64,000 bases of DNA from Sphaerochaeta pleomorpha str. Grapes (GTDB taxonomy: Bacteria; Spirochaetota; Spirochaetia; Sphaerochaetales; Sphaerochaetaceae). The notes under the pieces are model-generated. The model had not been told where the DNA came from. It was given only the letters and a program-made list of their open reading frames with translations, and did no database searches. The stretch lies in the NCBI RefSeq assembly GCF_000236685.1, contig NC_016633.1:2666001-2730000 (forward strand), read 5' to 3'. Every line of letters starts with the position of its first letter. Positions within the stretch are counted from its first letter, which is position 1. Below, piece after piece: positions 17,382 through 26,221 of the stretch. The position numbers and the translations under genes were made by a program.

Positions 17382-18215
17382 TGTAATCTTGGTTTTCTCA
17401 ATCGAGTAGGCTTGGCAGCCAACTACATCCATACTGTGGGAAAAAAGCTGGATGAGTAAGATGCTCAGAATAACCAACACGCCATCCGGTAAAAAGGGAG
17501 GGGTGTGGGTTTTCTCTTCCTTAACCACAAAGCAAAGAAAGAATAAACGCTCAATTGAAATTGGTCCTATTGGATCTTGGTTGCGGGTTTTAGCTTATCT
17601 ACATTTAGCAAAATCTCTCCAGCTGGAATAACCTGACCTTTTAATTAGATTAGTGCACTACCGGTTTACACATCATGATGCGACAATGGACGGGAAAAGC
17701 AAATCCAAGGCATATGCATGTTTCGACAGTTCCCTGTTCAATACAATCGAATTGGGGACGCTAAAGGGATGCAGCTAATTCATGGGTATTAGTTCTGTGG
17801 CTTGTATGATTTTTCAGGACTCATCAGAACACATACTATTGAAATGATGGTTTTCAATTCGCAGTGGCAATGGTTTTGTCGGAAACATTGTATAGGATCG
17901 ACACAATGCCTGAACGTACTTTTAAAGAAATTGAACACGAACATGCGTAAATGAAAAGTGCCACAGCCTCCCAGCCCAAGTCCGGGGTGGCGGTGCTTCT
18001 CCCTTTATGATTGTGATCATCCTCGGGAATCTTCATTCCCGAGGTATGTGCTATTGCTTGGCATCCTTCCCGGAAAGAGCGAGCGCAATCACCGAGGTTC
18101 TTCCTCCGGCGTAGACAGGATGGCATCTACATGCTTCTCTCTACAGACATCCTGCATTGCATATCACGGATATATGCCCTGCCCGATGAGGGTAGCAGTT
18201 CGATTTGAATATCGA
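17382..18215. other. Gene-free stretch with one strong hairpin
   Basis: No protein family was recognised in any frame. A 90-codon minus-strand frame at 17854-18126 has no family features. The stretch includes the stem-loop described at 18021-18044. Confidence 0.45.
18021..18044. repeat. Perfect 10-bp stem-loop
   Basis: CCTCGGGAAT (18021-18030) and ATTCCCGAGG (18035-18044) pair without mismatch around CTTC. No T run follows on either strand, so it is not a typical terminator. It lies about 170 bases beyond the stop of the metallophosphoesterase gene. Confidence 0.55.
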
Positions 18216-19550
18216 CTATTTCTCATGGTCAGCGAGCAATTGGGTCTTGAGATCGCGCAAACTGCCGTCCACCTGGTATTGATAGATATCAACCGCAGTG
18301 GAAGAAGGCCCGGTGGTCACTACTGCGAACGTCCTGCTGAGGAGGCTGCCATCCTTCTCCTTGTAATTGGTGTTGTGGTCAATCCACGTACCGGTATTCA
18401 CATAATAGTGGCCATTGTCATAGTCGTAGAAAACTGGGACGTGGGTGTGTCCGAAGAGCACGACGCTGGTATCGCTTTGGGGGTTGTCAACATCAAACTG
18501 CGCTCGTGCCTGGCTTTCGAAATAGGTGCTGTCAAGTGCCCCCAAGGATGCAACCGCGAAGCTGGAATGCACGTTCACCCCATTGGCCTTCTGACGTTCT
18601 TTCCAAGTCCGTTGATAGTTCGGAAAGAGCACGGGAGCAGAAATTTCTCCCTGTTCGTTGCGTACCGGATACAAATCCTGGATCGAATAGGTATCGTTGT
18701 AACCATCGATGCGCATATCCAAAAGCTTGTTCCCAAATCCATCGGTCGGGGTAATGTTTTTGAACACTTTTTCCATGGTCCGATAGTAAGCATAGGCTCC
18801 GAATTGGTCAGGGTCGTTTACATGGTCTGGAACAGTCTTGATCACCGGGAGATCGGCCTTGTATTCAGGTTTTCCCTTAAGTACCCAGTCTGCCGCGAAA
18901 CGAGCATAGAAGTATCCTGGAGGAAACATGGTAGGGCTGTTGGTGAGATGTGCATTGGATATGGTGTCCGGAGCTGAAAATACATCATACCGGTGTCCAT
19001 GCTCGATAACAATCTCGTTGCAATCTCCGGTTCGGTACAATCCGACTCCGAGGTGTTGCGAACAGACTTTCATGCCAGGGATCGCCTCTTCGATGTATTG
19101 TACATTGACTGACATGTCATGGTTACCCACGACATATACCAGTTCGATGCCTGCATCCATAACTTCATTGAATGCGTCGACCAAATCCTTGTTGTTTTCG
19201 ATGTTCTTCCGGTAGAATTCGCCTCTGTCGGTTTCGACAAACGAGAGCGGTAGGAACCATTCATCAAAGATGTCACCGTTGAGTACAACTTCCCGGACAT
19301 CCGAAGTCATAGCGACGCGTTGCATGAATTCGATGAGATATGGTCGATTCTCCAGAATCTCAGCATAGGTATCTTCAAAGCCAGTGTGAAGGTCGCTGAG
19401 CACGATGATTTTGTCTCGAGTGTCTCCCGCAACCCAGAGCGGTTGTACACCATCCGATGCTACAGTCTCCTGTTTTGACAAGGACGTGCATCCAACGAAG
19501 GTCATGACCAATAAAGCTACGGCAAAGTAAGAAAGTATACGTTTTACCAT
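18216..19550 (-). CDS. Secreted metallophosphoesterase lipoprotein
   Basis: A 444-residue calcineurin-like phosphoesterase with a lipoprotein signal (MVKRILSYFAVALLVMTFVGC; lipobox cysteine at 21), so it is probably anchored on the periplasmic side or the surface. The dimetal motifs are complete: VLSDLHTG, LNGDIFDEW, VVGNHDM, EHGHRYD and LFGHTHVPV. The substrate (nucleotide, phospholipid head group or other phosphoester) is not evident. The start is the ATG after GGAGGAAATCC; an upstream extension to 19625 has no ribosome site. It is an intact gene within a stretch of relics and its codon use looks like the core genes. Confidence 0.87.
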   Translation of the reverse strand: MVKRILSYFAVALLVMTFVGCTSLSKQETVASDGVQPLWVAGDTRDKIIVLSDLHTGFEDTYAEILENRPYLIEFMQRVAMTSDVREVVLNGDIFDEWFLPLSFVETDRGEFYRKNIENNKDLVDAFNEVMDAGIELVYVVGNHDMSVNVQYIEEAIPGMKVCSQHLGVGLYRTGDCNEIVIEHGHRYDVFSAPDTISNAHLTNSPTMFPPGYFYARFAADWVLKGKPEYKADLPVIKTVPDHVNDPDQFGAYAYYRTMEKVFKNITPTDGFGNKLLDMRIDGYNDTYSIQDLYPVRNEQGEISAPVLFPNYQRTWKERQKANGVNVHSSFAVASLGALDSTYFESQARAQFDVDNPQSDTSVVLFGHTHVPVFYDYDNGHYYVNTGTWIDHNTNYKEKDGSLLSRTFAVVTTGPSSTAVDIYQYQVDGSLRDLKTQLLADHEK

Positions 19551-19827
19551 GGATTTCCTCCTACAGACTGATGGTGTGGTACCCATCAATCTTTTATGTG
19601 ACTCAGCCTCAGTGAGAAGTATCATGGATATCCTTGTACTCCTCTGTGAATCCCCGTAATTTTATTTGCATTATATCCTGTATTTCCCTGGGCATTGATT
19701 TTTTTCTTATTAGTGTCGTTTTTCTACTTTCTTGGGTGTGAAGTCCCTGTTCAGGGCCATCTGAACATCCTGTGGCAAATGTGATATTTGTACTTGATAC
19801 CGATGATTTGTTGATGCAAAAGAACAT

Positions 19828-20000
19828 AGGATAAAGAAAGACTGGGCCCGCAAGATCAAGAGGCTTGTTAATGAGTATTATCCCGACGAGGTTGTCCGTT
19901 TGGTAATGGGCTATCTCAACACGCATGAGATTGGACTACTGTACAATGCATTCCCTCCAGAGGAGGCTTTTCGTATTGCATCCAAATTACAAAGACAAAC
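19828..20000 (+). pseudogene. IS630-family transposase relic
   Basis: The frame reads KKDWARKIKRLVNEYYPDEV and then YLNTHEIGLLYNAFPPEEAF, matching the middle of IS630 transposases, where the conserved text is DNLNTH followed by AFPPEEA. The catalytic Asp-Asn pair is replaced (VMGYLNTH), so even this piece has lost its second metal ligand. Nothing of the N-terminal helix-turn-helix or the final Glu region is present. Confidence 0.72.
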
Positions 20001-20029
20001 AGGGCGAAAATGGTTATGGGTTCTATGGA

Positions 20030-20128
20030 TTTCCTACTCGGTACCTCACTCCTTCAGATAAGGCCCTGAATGCACTATTTCAGCAGTTTCTCTGGAAAAT
20101 GTGGAAGTCCTTCCCGGAACCGATAATA
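20030..20128 (+). repeat. Dispersed repeat, copy 4
   Basis: It runs from TTTCCTACTCGGTACCTC to TTCCCGGAACCGATAATA and is the best complete copy together with copy 2. It directly follows the IS630 relic. One frame of this copy is open through its whole length (FPTRYLTPSDKALNALFQQF then LWKMWKSFPEPII), but other copies have stops in that frame. Confidence 0.6.
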
Positions 20129-20199
20129 CATCTTTCACCTCCATGAATGAGGTTAGATGTTTTTGTTATGAAATCAAATGGCGATTTATAGTCCGCTTA

Positions 20200-20231
20200 C
20201 AAATGTGGAAGTTCTCCCAGAATCGATAACA
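20200..20231 (+). repeat. Dispersed repeat, copy 5 (3' end only)
   Basis: Only the last third is present: CAAATGTGGAAGTTCTCC followed by AGAATCGATAACA. It lies 72 bases after copy 4. Confidence 0.5.
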
Positions 20232-20687
20232 ATGGCAAGGAAAGATGAACTTGTTGCCAAGGATTTATTGGACGCTTTCTAAAAAAGTGTCCTATGATGC
20301 TGTCATAAGGTTCTTGAAAGAAGGCTCAATAAAGTGAAAAACTGCTCTCTTTTTAAATTGAGTGGGAAAACCTTGGGAAGTTAAGATACATAATTACCAC
20401 CTAATCTAATTGAATGGCCCTTCATTTCGAGGCAAGGAAACCCTCGTGAAGGTCATAGCTTGAACCTGATTTTCTTCATTCTAGCGACAGACAGATGTCT
20501 TCTGTTGTGATATAGTTTCTCATTGGATAAGTATTGTCCGTTTGTTTCAAGAACATTGTCCTCGATTTCCAGTATTCCCTGTCCTCATCAGCGAGAATAA
20601 GCATGAGTACAGGAAATTGATTATCTTAAATGAAATTGTAGATTGGGTTTATAGTCATACGCATTGAATTGAAGAGAGTAACATTAT

Positions 20688-21602
20688 ATGAGTAAGAAGT
20701 CTCTTTTGTTAGGTTTAATAACTTTTTGGTTTGCATCACCTATTTTGATAATTGCATTTATATTTCTAATATTACCACTTTTTATTATTACCGGCAGTCT
20801 AAAGCTTGCTATATTCATATATGTCGGATTAATAGCGATCATCCTAATCGGATACATATATAAAAGTGAAATAAAATTATGCTTTATAAGTTTGTGCCAA
20901 AGAGGAATCATTAACTTTTTTTCTTTCATCCTGATACCTTTAATTGCTATTGTTCTGATTATCTGCATTATAGGACAAAATAAAATGGATTATTATGGAT
21001 TGCATGGCCAGTTACACATCGTAAAAGAGATCAACTCTTATAAAGGTTTTAATTTGTTTAAAGATCCATATACTGAAAGCAAGATGGAAGTATCGCACTA
21101 CTTTGTTTATATTTATGATTCAGATTGGAATTTACTCAGAAGAATACAATATGATAGAAATAATAAAAAAGTTGCTTCAATAGAATTTAGCTTTAATGGA
21201 GATGAACCACAGCTAACTACAACAAAGTATGTTGATAATGTTCCCTTTAGATATAGCCCTCTGAGTTACAGAAGAAATCCTATCGAAAATGACATATTTG
21301 TTTTTGACAAAAGCCATATATCCTCTGCAGGAACAATTGAAAATCAATCATATCAGACTTACAATGAAGTCCCGTTCAGAGTTATGACAATTTCTAATAA
21401 TTCAGATGGAAGTCCAGACAAAATAACTATAAGTGATGCAAAGTCTATATACGCTGGCATAGCAAGAGTTGATGAGGAAATTTATTATAAATACAGTGGG
21501 GAGTCTTTCTCCATATCCTATTATGACAATCATCTTATGCAAAACAGATTTGAACTGATTGAAAAGACCAATATTGAAATATCCCATGTGACTGTAAAGT
21601 GA
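20688..21602 (+). CDS. Membrane protein of unknown function
   Basis: A 304-residue protein with three or four N-terminal membrane segments (about residues 7-35, 38-58 and 73-95) and then a roughly 200-residue soluble domain rich in Tyr, Asp and Ser (HYFVYIYDSDWNLLRRIQYD near 133). No family was recognised. The gene is very AT-rich compared with the core genes, has a weak ribosome site and stands alone between relics, so it was probably acquired. Confidence 0.6.
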   Translation: MSKKSLLLGLITFWFASPILIIAFIFLILPLFIITGSLKLAIFIYVGLIAIILIGYIYKSEIKLCFISLCQRGIINFFSFILIPLIAIVLIICIIGQNKMDYYGLHGQLHIVKEINSYKGFNLFKDPYTESKMEVSHYFVYIYDSDWNLLRRIQYDRNNKKVASIEFSFNGDEPQLTTTKYVDNVPFRYSPLSYRRNPIENDIFVFDKSHISSAGTIENQSYQTYNEVPFRVMTISNNSDGSPDKITISDAKSIYAGIARVDEEIYYKYSGESFSISYYDNHLMQNRFELIEKTNIEISHVTVK

Positions 21603-21646
21603 TTTCAAATTATCAACTTATTAGAAGGTTTTTTTGGTTGAATATA

Positions 21647-21951
21647 TTATCCTGAACTTCCTGAAAAAATATGACTCAAACTGGAAAATATCATGAAATC
21701 TCTCTTGCAGAGCTTGATCAAGTGCATGATTTTGTCAAATGATTTTCCGCTTTTATCTATATCCTGAAGCAATTGTTCCACATTGAGACTTTTCTTTTCT
21801 TCAAGTAGACCTCTTGAGGTTCTGGGTTCGGTTGCTTCCTCATACTCGGCTTTTACATCAAAAATACATTTTGTGAATATCAAGGGAATTTTTTAATTTC
21901 AGCCTTAGAAATCTTTGCATCCAGGCAACCCATCTTCTTCATTCTTGCCAT
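21647..21951 (-). pseudogene. Decayed small coiled-coil accessory gene of an IS1634-like element
   Basis: It begins MARMKKMGCLDAKISKAEIKKF from 21951, then needs a frame change near 21880 to continue DVKAEYEEATEPRTSRGLLE and LLQDIDKSGKSFDKIMHLIK. The last part corresponds to MDRKGKSFGDVLRLINL in the relative at 16243-16455. It lies on the opposite strand to the IS1634-like transposase tail that follows at 21961. Confidence 0.5.
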
Positions 21952-21960
21952 GGTTCACTC

Positions 21961-22073
21961 AGCTACCATTCCTACATAAAGAAGGCCATGGAAGACAACG
22001 ACCTGTTCAGGAATTACACGATGCAGGGGTTGCTGGACGAGCTCGATATCATCGAACGTTTCCAGTACCCTGG
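21961..22073 (+). pseudogene. IS1634-like transposase tail, left part, interrupted by IS21
   Basis: Reads SYHSYIKKAMEDNDLFRNYT then MQGLLDELDIIERFQYPG. The last helical region of IS1634 transposases has the same LLDELD-IER pattern. The frame is cut at 22073 by the IS21-family element and resumes at 27883 with the family-typical end GEMTTKQKKLYEAFGFPMPS. The 7-bp string ACCCTGG (22067-22073) is repeated at 27876-27882. Confidence 0.6.
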
Positions 22074-22098
22074 TGCTTTTAATCAAGTAGAATTCCCC
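22074..22098 (+). repeat. IS21 left terminal inverted repeat (outer 25 bp)
   Basis: It matches the reverse complement of 27851-27875 at the tip (TGCTTTT) and in the TAGAA and TCCCC blocks, with a diverged centre. Both arms are exactly 25 bp long up to the target site of the IS3 copies. Confidence 0.8.
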
Positions 22099-22101
22099 AC
22101 T

Positions 22102-23727
22102 TGGAGGTGAAGACATTTTCTTGGACTCTTTAAGGAGAAGGGAATGTATTCATATGAAGAGAGGAAGAAAGCCGTTGAACTTTACATAAAGTTTGATAAG
22201 AGTGCTTGTGCCGTTGTAAGGGAGCTAGGGTATCCAGATACCAAGATGCTCAAGGCATGGCACCGGGAGTATCTTGAGAAAGGAGATCTGCACAAAAAGA
22301 ATCGATTGGGATATACATCGGAGCAAAGAGCTGCAGCCGTGCAATACTATCTGGAACATGGTAGAAGCCTTGCTCGTACGGTTAGGGCTCTTGGGTATCC
22401 TTGCCGCCCGCTTCTTGGGGAATGGGTCCATGAGGACCTTCCCTCTGACTGCCATCCTTTGAAAAGGGGTAAGTCTGTTGTAGAATACACGGACAAGCAA
22501 AAGATGGACGCTGTCGTATCCGTGGCATCAGGAGAAAAAACTGCAAAACAGCTCCAAGAAGAGATTGGGGTAACCCGTAGCGCGGTCTATCAGTGGAAAC
22601 GTCAATTGCTTGGGGAGGTAAGCAACCCCGAGATGAGAAAAAAATCCCAGAAAGAATCCGAGAAGGCTTCATCAGAACAGGAGATTCAGCTGAGGGCTGA
22701 ATGCGACGAGCTGAAAGATGAACGGGACAGACTGCAGGAACAGGTACAGAAGCTCCAGATGGAGAAGGAAATACTTGAGAAGGCGGCGGAAATACTAAAA
22801 AAAGATGAGGGCATCGGTATCGATACACTCTCCAACAGGGAGAAAGCCATGATTATCGATGCCCTTACAGGCAGGTACACCATAAGTCAGCTGCTGCCCT
22901 CCCTGCATATGGCGAAAAGCAGTTACTTCTACCAAATCCAAGCCATGAAGAAAGATAAGTATGAGCTTGTCAGGAAAGACCTGAGGAATGTGTTCTCTGA
23001 GAATCGGCAGTGTTACGGCTATCGCCGGCTGCATGCAGTCATGACATCCAATGGAAGCACCATTTCAGAGAAGGTGATTCTTCGTCTCATGCATGAGGAA
23101 AACCTTGTCGTTCCTTCCGTGAAGAGGAAGAGGTACAGCTCATACAAGGGTGAGCTCAGCCCTGAGGTCGAGAACATCATCAAGCGTGACTTCCATGCCG
23201 AGAACCCCAATGAGAAATGGCTGAGCGACATCACGGAATTCAGCATTCCCGCCGGCAAAGTATATCTTTCTCCAATGGTTGATTGTTTTGATGGCTACGT
23301 CACCTCCTGGACCCGTGGCACGAGCCCCAATGCTGAGATGGTGAACTCGATGCTGGATGAGGCTGTGGGCACACTGAAAGCTGGAGAGCACCCATTGGTC
23401 CATACCGATCGGGGGAGTCATTACCGTTGGCCCGGCTGGATTGAGAGAATGAATCGTGCCGGGTTGGTTCGGTCGATGTCGAAGAAAGGCTGCTCACCCG
23501 ACAATTCGGCATGCGAGGGCTTTTTCGGCCGATTGAAGAATGAGATGTTCCATTCCCGCTCATGGTTTGGGGAATCAATCGAAGAGTTTTGTGCACTGCT
23601 TGATGATTACATCTATTGGTACAACGAGAAACGAATCAAAATGTCTTTGGGAGCGAGGAGCCCCCTTGAGTATCGCAGGAGTCTTGGATTAGCATCATAG
23701 AAAAGTCCAACTTTTTGTCCGCACCCC
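22102..23727 (+). mobile_element. IS3-family element, copy 1
   Basis: 1626 bp with imperfect inverted ends (left GGTGAAGACA...TTGGACT, right the complement of GGTGCGGACA...TTGGACT). It appears identical to copy 2 at 26222-27847. The flanks are ACT (22099-22101) and CCT (23728-23730), a 3-bp duplication with one mismatch. It is inserted 25 bp plus the target triplet from the IS21 tip. Confidence 0.85.
22144..23700 (+). CDS. IS3-family transposase, single fused reading frame (copy 1)
   Basis: 518 residues joining the usual OrfA and OrfB. The N-terminus has repeated helix-turn-helix units (EERKKAVELYIKFDKSACAV and the later KMDAVVSVASGEKTAKQLQE), followed by a coiled coil with leucine repeats (about 175-220). 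The C-terminal rve integrase domain carries the DDE residues in WLSDITEF, VHTDRGSHY and SACEGFFGRLKNE. In most IS3 elements OrfAB needs a -1 frameshift; here it is encoded directly and an A7 run at 22797-22803 sits at the OrfA/OrfB junction. A ribosome site AAGGAGAAGG precedes the ATG. Complete and likely active. Confidence 0.93.
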   Translation: MYSYEERKKAVELYIKFDKSACAVVRELGYPDTKMLKAWHREYLEKGDLHKKNRLGYTSEQRAAAVQYYLEHGRSLARTVRALGYPCRPLLGEWVHEDLPSDCHPLKRGKSVVEYTDKQKMDAVVSVASGEKTAKQLQEEIGVTRSAVYQWKRQLLGEVSNPEMRKKSQKESEKASSEQEIQLRAECDELKDERDRLQEQVQKLQMEKEILEKAAEILKKDEGIGIDTLSNREKAMIIDALTGRYTISQLLPSLHMAKSSYFYQIQAMKKDKYELVRKDLRNVFSENRQCYGYRRLHAVMTSNGSTISEKVILRLMHEENLVVPSVKRKRYSSYKGELSPEVENIIKRDFHAENPNEKWLSDITEFSIPAGKVYLSPMVDCFDGYVTSWTRGTSPNAEMVNSMLDEAVGTLKAGEHPLVHTDRGSHYRWPGWIERMNRAGLVRSMSKKGCSPDNSACEGFFGRLKNEMFHSRSWFGESIEEFCALLDDYIYWYNEKRIKMSLGARSPLEYRRSLGLAS

Positions 23728-23790
23728 CCTTTACGCTGAGGAATTCCCCAGTTTGATCAAATTCCCCAGAATCCGTATCCAGGGTATTCT

Positions 23791-24597
23791 CTAATTTGTC
23801 CTTCTTACCTCCGTTACCTGATCTTTCATCAAGGAATGCTCCAACCTCCAATCCTTCGTCCCTGTATCTATCAAGTGGCCATAATGAACCACCCGGTCAA
23901 TGATTGCTGCTGCAAGCTGTTCATCAGTGACTACCTGCCCCCAATCCTTGAAAGGCAGGTTTGTTGTGATGATGAGGCTTTTATGCTCATAGGAATCGGC
24001 AATCACCTGAAACAGCATCCTGGAGCCTTCCAGGTCGATGGGAACATAGCCCCATTCATCCAGGATGAGGCAGTCCAGTTTCTTCAAATCGTTCAGGTAC
24101 CGTTCCAGCCGGTCCTCCTGCTTGGCTTCAACCAGCCTCAGCACCATTTGGGAAACTGTTGTAAACTTCACCTTATAGCCTTGCATGCATGCATCAATGC
24201 CCAGGCAGGTTGCAAGCATAGTTTTGCCGGTTCCGCAGGCACCAAAGAAAACCAAGGTCTTCTTTTCTGGTATGAACCTCAGGGAGAGCAAATCCTCCCT
24301 AGGTAGTAATTTGGGGAACCTTACATGGGTGAAATCATAGTCTCGGATGTCTTTGGGGATGGGGAAACCCGCCTGTTTCACCAGCCTTGCCTTGCTTACA
24401 TCCTGCCTATGGTAAAGCTCCTCGGATAACGTCTCCTCCAACCATTTCAACTGTCCTTTTGTCCCGGTATCCAGAATACGGTTAACCCCCTCTTTGGATA
24501 CATAAAACTTACGGAGGTGAGAGCTCAGCAACAATTCAATCTGTGCTTTCCACGCTGCCTGGGAGGGTTTGGAGCTGTCTTTTGGAGGTCTGCTCAT
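23791..24597 (-). CDS. istB: IS21 transposition helper ATPase IstB
   Basis: 268 residues, AAA+ ATPase of the DnaC/IstB type that assembles on target DNA and stimulates IstA. Walker A is GACGTGKTML near 109-118, Walker B LDCLILDEWGY near 168, and sensor I IITTNLPFKDW near 207. It overlaps the end of istA by four bases, giving the normal IS21 order istA-istB. Complete, so the parental element could still be mobile if the IS3 insertions have not destroyed its ends. Confidence 0.95.
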   Translation of the reverse strand: MSRPPKDSSKPSQAAWKAQIELLLSSHLRKFYVSKEGVNRILDTGTKGQLKWLEETLSEELYHRQDVSKARLVKQAGFPIPKDIRDYDFTHVRFPKLLPREDLLSLRFIPEKKTLVFFGACGTGKTMLATCLGIDACMQGYKVKFTTVSQMVLRLVEAKQEDRLERYLNDLKKLDCLILDEWGYVPIDLEGSRMLFQVIADSYEHKSLIITTNLPFKDWGQVVTDEQLAAAIIDRVVHYGHLIDTGTKDWRLEHSLMKDQVTEVRRTN

Positions 24598-26099
24598 CTG
24601 TTGCCTCCTTGGGCCATCAATGCATTGAAGGGCTCAAGGCTTACACCGGTAGTATTGGAGGACATACCGATCGGGAACGAGACAAGCCTCCTTGCATAGG
24701 TTTTTACATCAGCCGCTGAGTTTTCCCTTTCACCATGCCAGGTGTTGTCCATTGCAAGGGCGGCGACATTGAAACCGAATTCCTGTGCCGTCTCGTTCAA
24801 AAGGTACAACCCGCGTTTCCTTGCATTTGCATCTGCATGGTCCATATAGTTCCTGAAGGCCCCAGGTTCCATTGCTTCCCGGACTTGACTGTTCATCCAG
24901 GCATTGGGCTTGTATTTCAATGCGTCAAGACTGATGAGCATGTCAACGCTTTCTGTGGTGGAACCGCCGAACTGCCTTGGGTATTCATGGATGAATCCAC
25001 CCTCGGGAGTGTAGAACTTGATGTCCCAGGCCCCAAAGCCACAAAGTATCGTGCGGTTTGCATATCTGGGTCCCAAGAGATAGCTGTGTGTCGCCGAATT
25101 GGTTTTCACCATTCCGTAGCTGTCGGTGGTAAAGGTGTCATACCTGACCACCACGAAGGGGGTGTGGGGCAATGGCAGCAAGGCCTTCCTGTCCGTCTCG
25201 AAAAGATTCTTGACCAGTTCCCCCTTCTGGTAGTGTTCCACCTCCATCCTCAGGTTTCCGCTCTTTTCCATCAATGGGTAGGCATTGAAACGGACAATTC
25301 CGCCAGCCGGGATGCATACAGTAGGGACGAACAGGTGGGAACGAACGTATTTCACGGCGGCTTCCACGTTTCCCTTCTCATTTCCGCTCTGTGGATTGCA
25401 AAACCTGACCTGGAAGCGATGATGGAGCTGGAACCTGGCAAACATTTGGCATTGCCGTACCTTATCCCCGATCCTCCGGCCTACGCCGGTGGCGTTATCG
25501 AAGATAATGAGAACAGGGATTCCCCCTATGTAATTGAAGATTGCCAGCAGACCCTCGCAGACACATTCTGCAGTTTCCCCTTTGAAAAGCTGGCAGAAGA
25601 CCCTGTTGCTGAAGGGGAAGGAGAGCACCAGGAAGTAGAGTTTTTCCAGCTTTCCCTCGATTAAGAAATGGGCTTCCCCGAAGTCACACTGGGCCTCCCC
25701 AGGATGCCAGACAAGCTTGAGCGCGCCTTTCTCATGGTTGCTTCGCAACTCTTGCTGGTGCTTGGCTTTCATGTATCTTCTGATGGTATGGTAGGCATGC
25801 TCCAATTCCACATGGCAGCAGTCCACGAAAAGGAATTCCCACATGCGCGTAGCCGTGAAACGCTGCTTGCGGTTGAGTTTCTTTTGTTCGTCAATCAACT
25901 CGTCAATCTGTTGGATGTAAGGCTCCAGCAAACCTCCAGGACATCCCTTCTTTGTTGGCATTTCCTGATTGAAATCCGTTTTGTCCAGGATTTTCCTGAC
26001 CGTCTTCCGATCGTGTCCTGTAGCTTCCGCTATGGCACTGATGGTATTCCCCTGACGGTCCATGTCCTGTATCATCTGTATCTGGGACATTTTTAACAT
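24594..26099 (-). CDS. istA: IS21 transposase IstA
   Basis: 501 residues. An N-terminal helix-turn-helix (NTISAIAEATGHDRKTVRKI near 17-36) is followed by the rve catalytic domain with Asp in AQCDFGEAHF, Asp in LIIFDNATGV and Glu in GNEKGNVEAAV, the full DDE triad. The C-terminal Mu-type beta barrel region completes the family pattern. It catalyses cutting and joining of IS21 ends together with IstB. GGAGTT lies directly before the ATG. Confidence 0.95.
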   Translation of the reverse strand: MLKMSQIQMIQDMDRQGNTISAIAEATGHDRKTVRKILDKTDFNQEMPTKKGCPGGLLEPYIQQIDELIDEQKKLNRKQRFTATRMWEFLFVDCCHVELEHAYHTIRRYMKAKHQQELRSNHEKGALKLVWHPGEAQCDFGEAHFLIEGKLEKLYFLVLSFPFSNRVFCQLFKGETAECVCEGLLAIFNYIGGIPVLIIFDNATGVGRRIGDKVRQCQMFARFQLHHRFQVRFCNPQSGNEKGNVEAAVKYVRSHLFVPTVCIPAGGIVRFNAYPLMEKSGNLRMEVEHYQKGELVKNLFETDRKALLPLPHTPFVVVRYDTFTTDSYGMVKTNSATHSYLLGPRYANRTILCGFGAWDIKFYTPEGGFIHEYPRQFGGSTTESVDMLISLDALKYKPNAWMNSQVREAMEPGAFRNYMDHADANARKRGLYLLNETAQEFGFNVAALAMDNTWHGERENSAADVKTYARRLVSFPIGMSSNTTGVSLEPFNALMAQGGNR

Positions 26100-26221
26100 A
26101 ACTCCTATGAATCCTCCCTAAGCCTTTTGGTCGAGACTTGGGAAGATTAGATTCTGGGACTTCTTGTTGCAAGTGTCCCTTTTTCCGTTTGATCAAACTG
26201 GGGAATTCCTATGATCAAACG

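Larger units (their letters stand above)
19551..20687. other. Gene-free stretch with IS630 relic and repeat copies 4 and 5
   Basis: Besides the IS630 fragment and two repeat copies, 20232-20687 shows nothing recognisable; it becomes AT-rich towards the membrane-protein gene at 20688. Confidence 0.45.
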
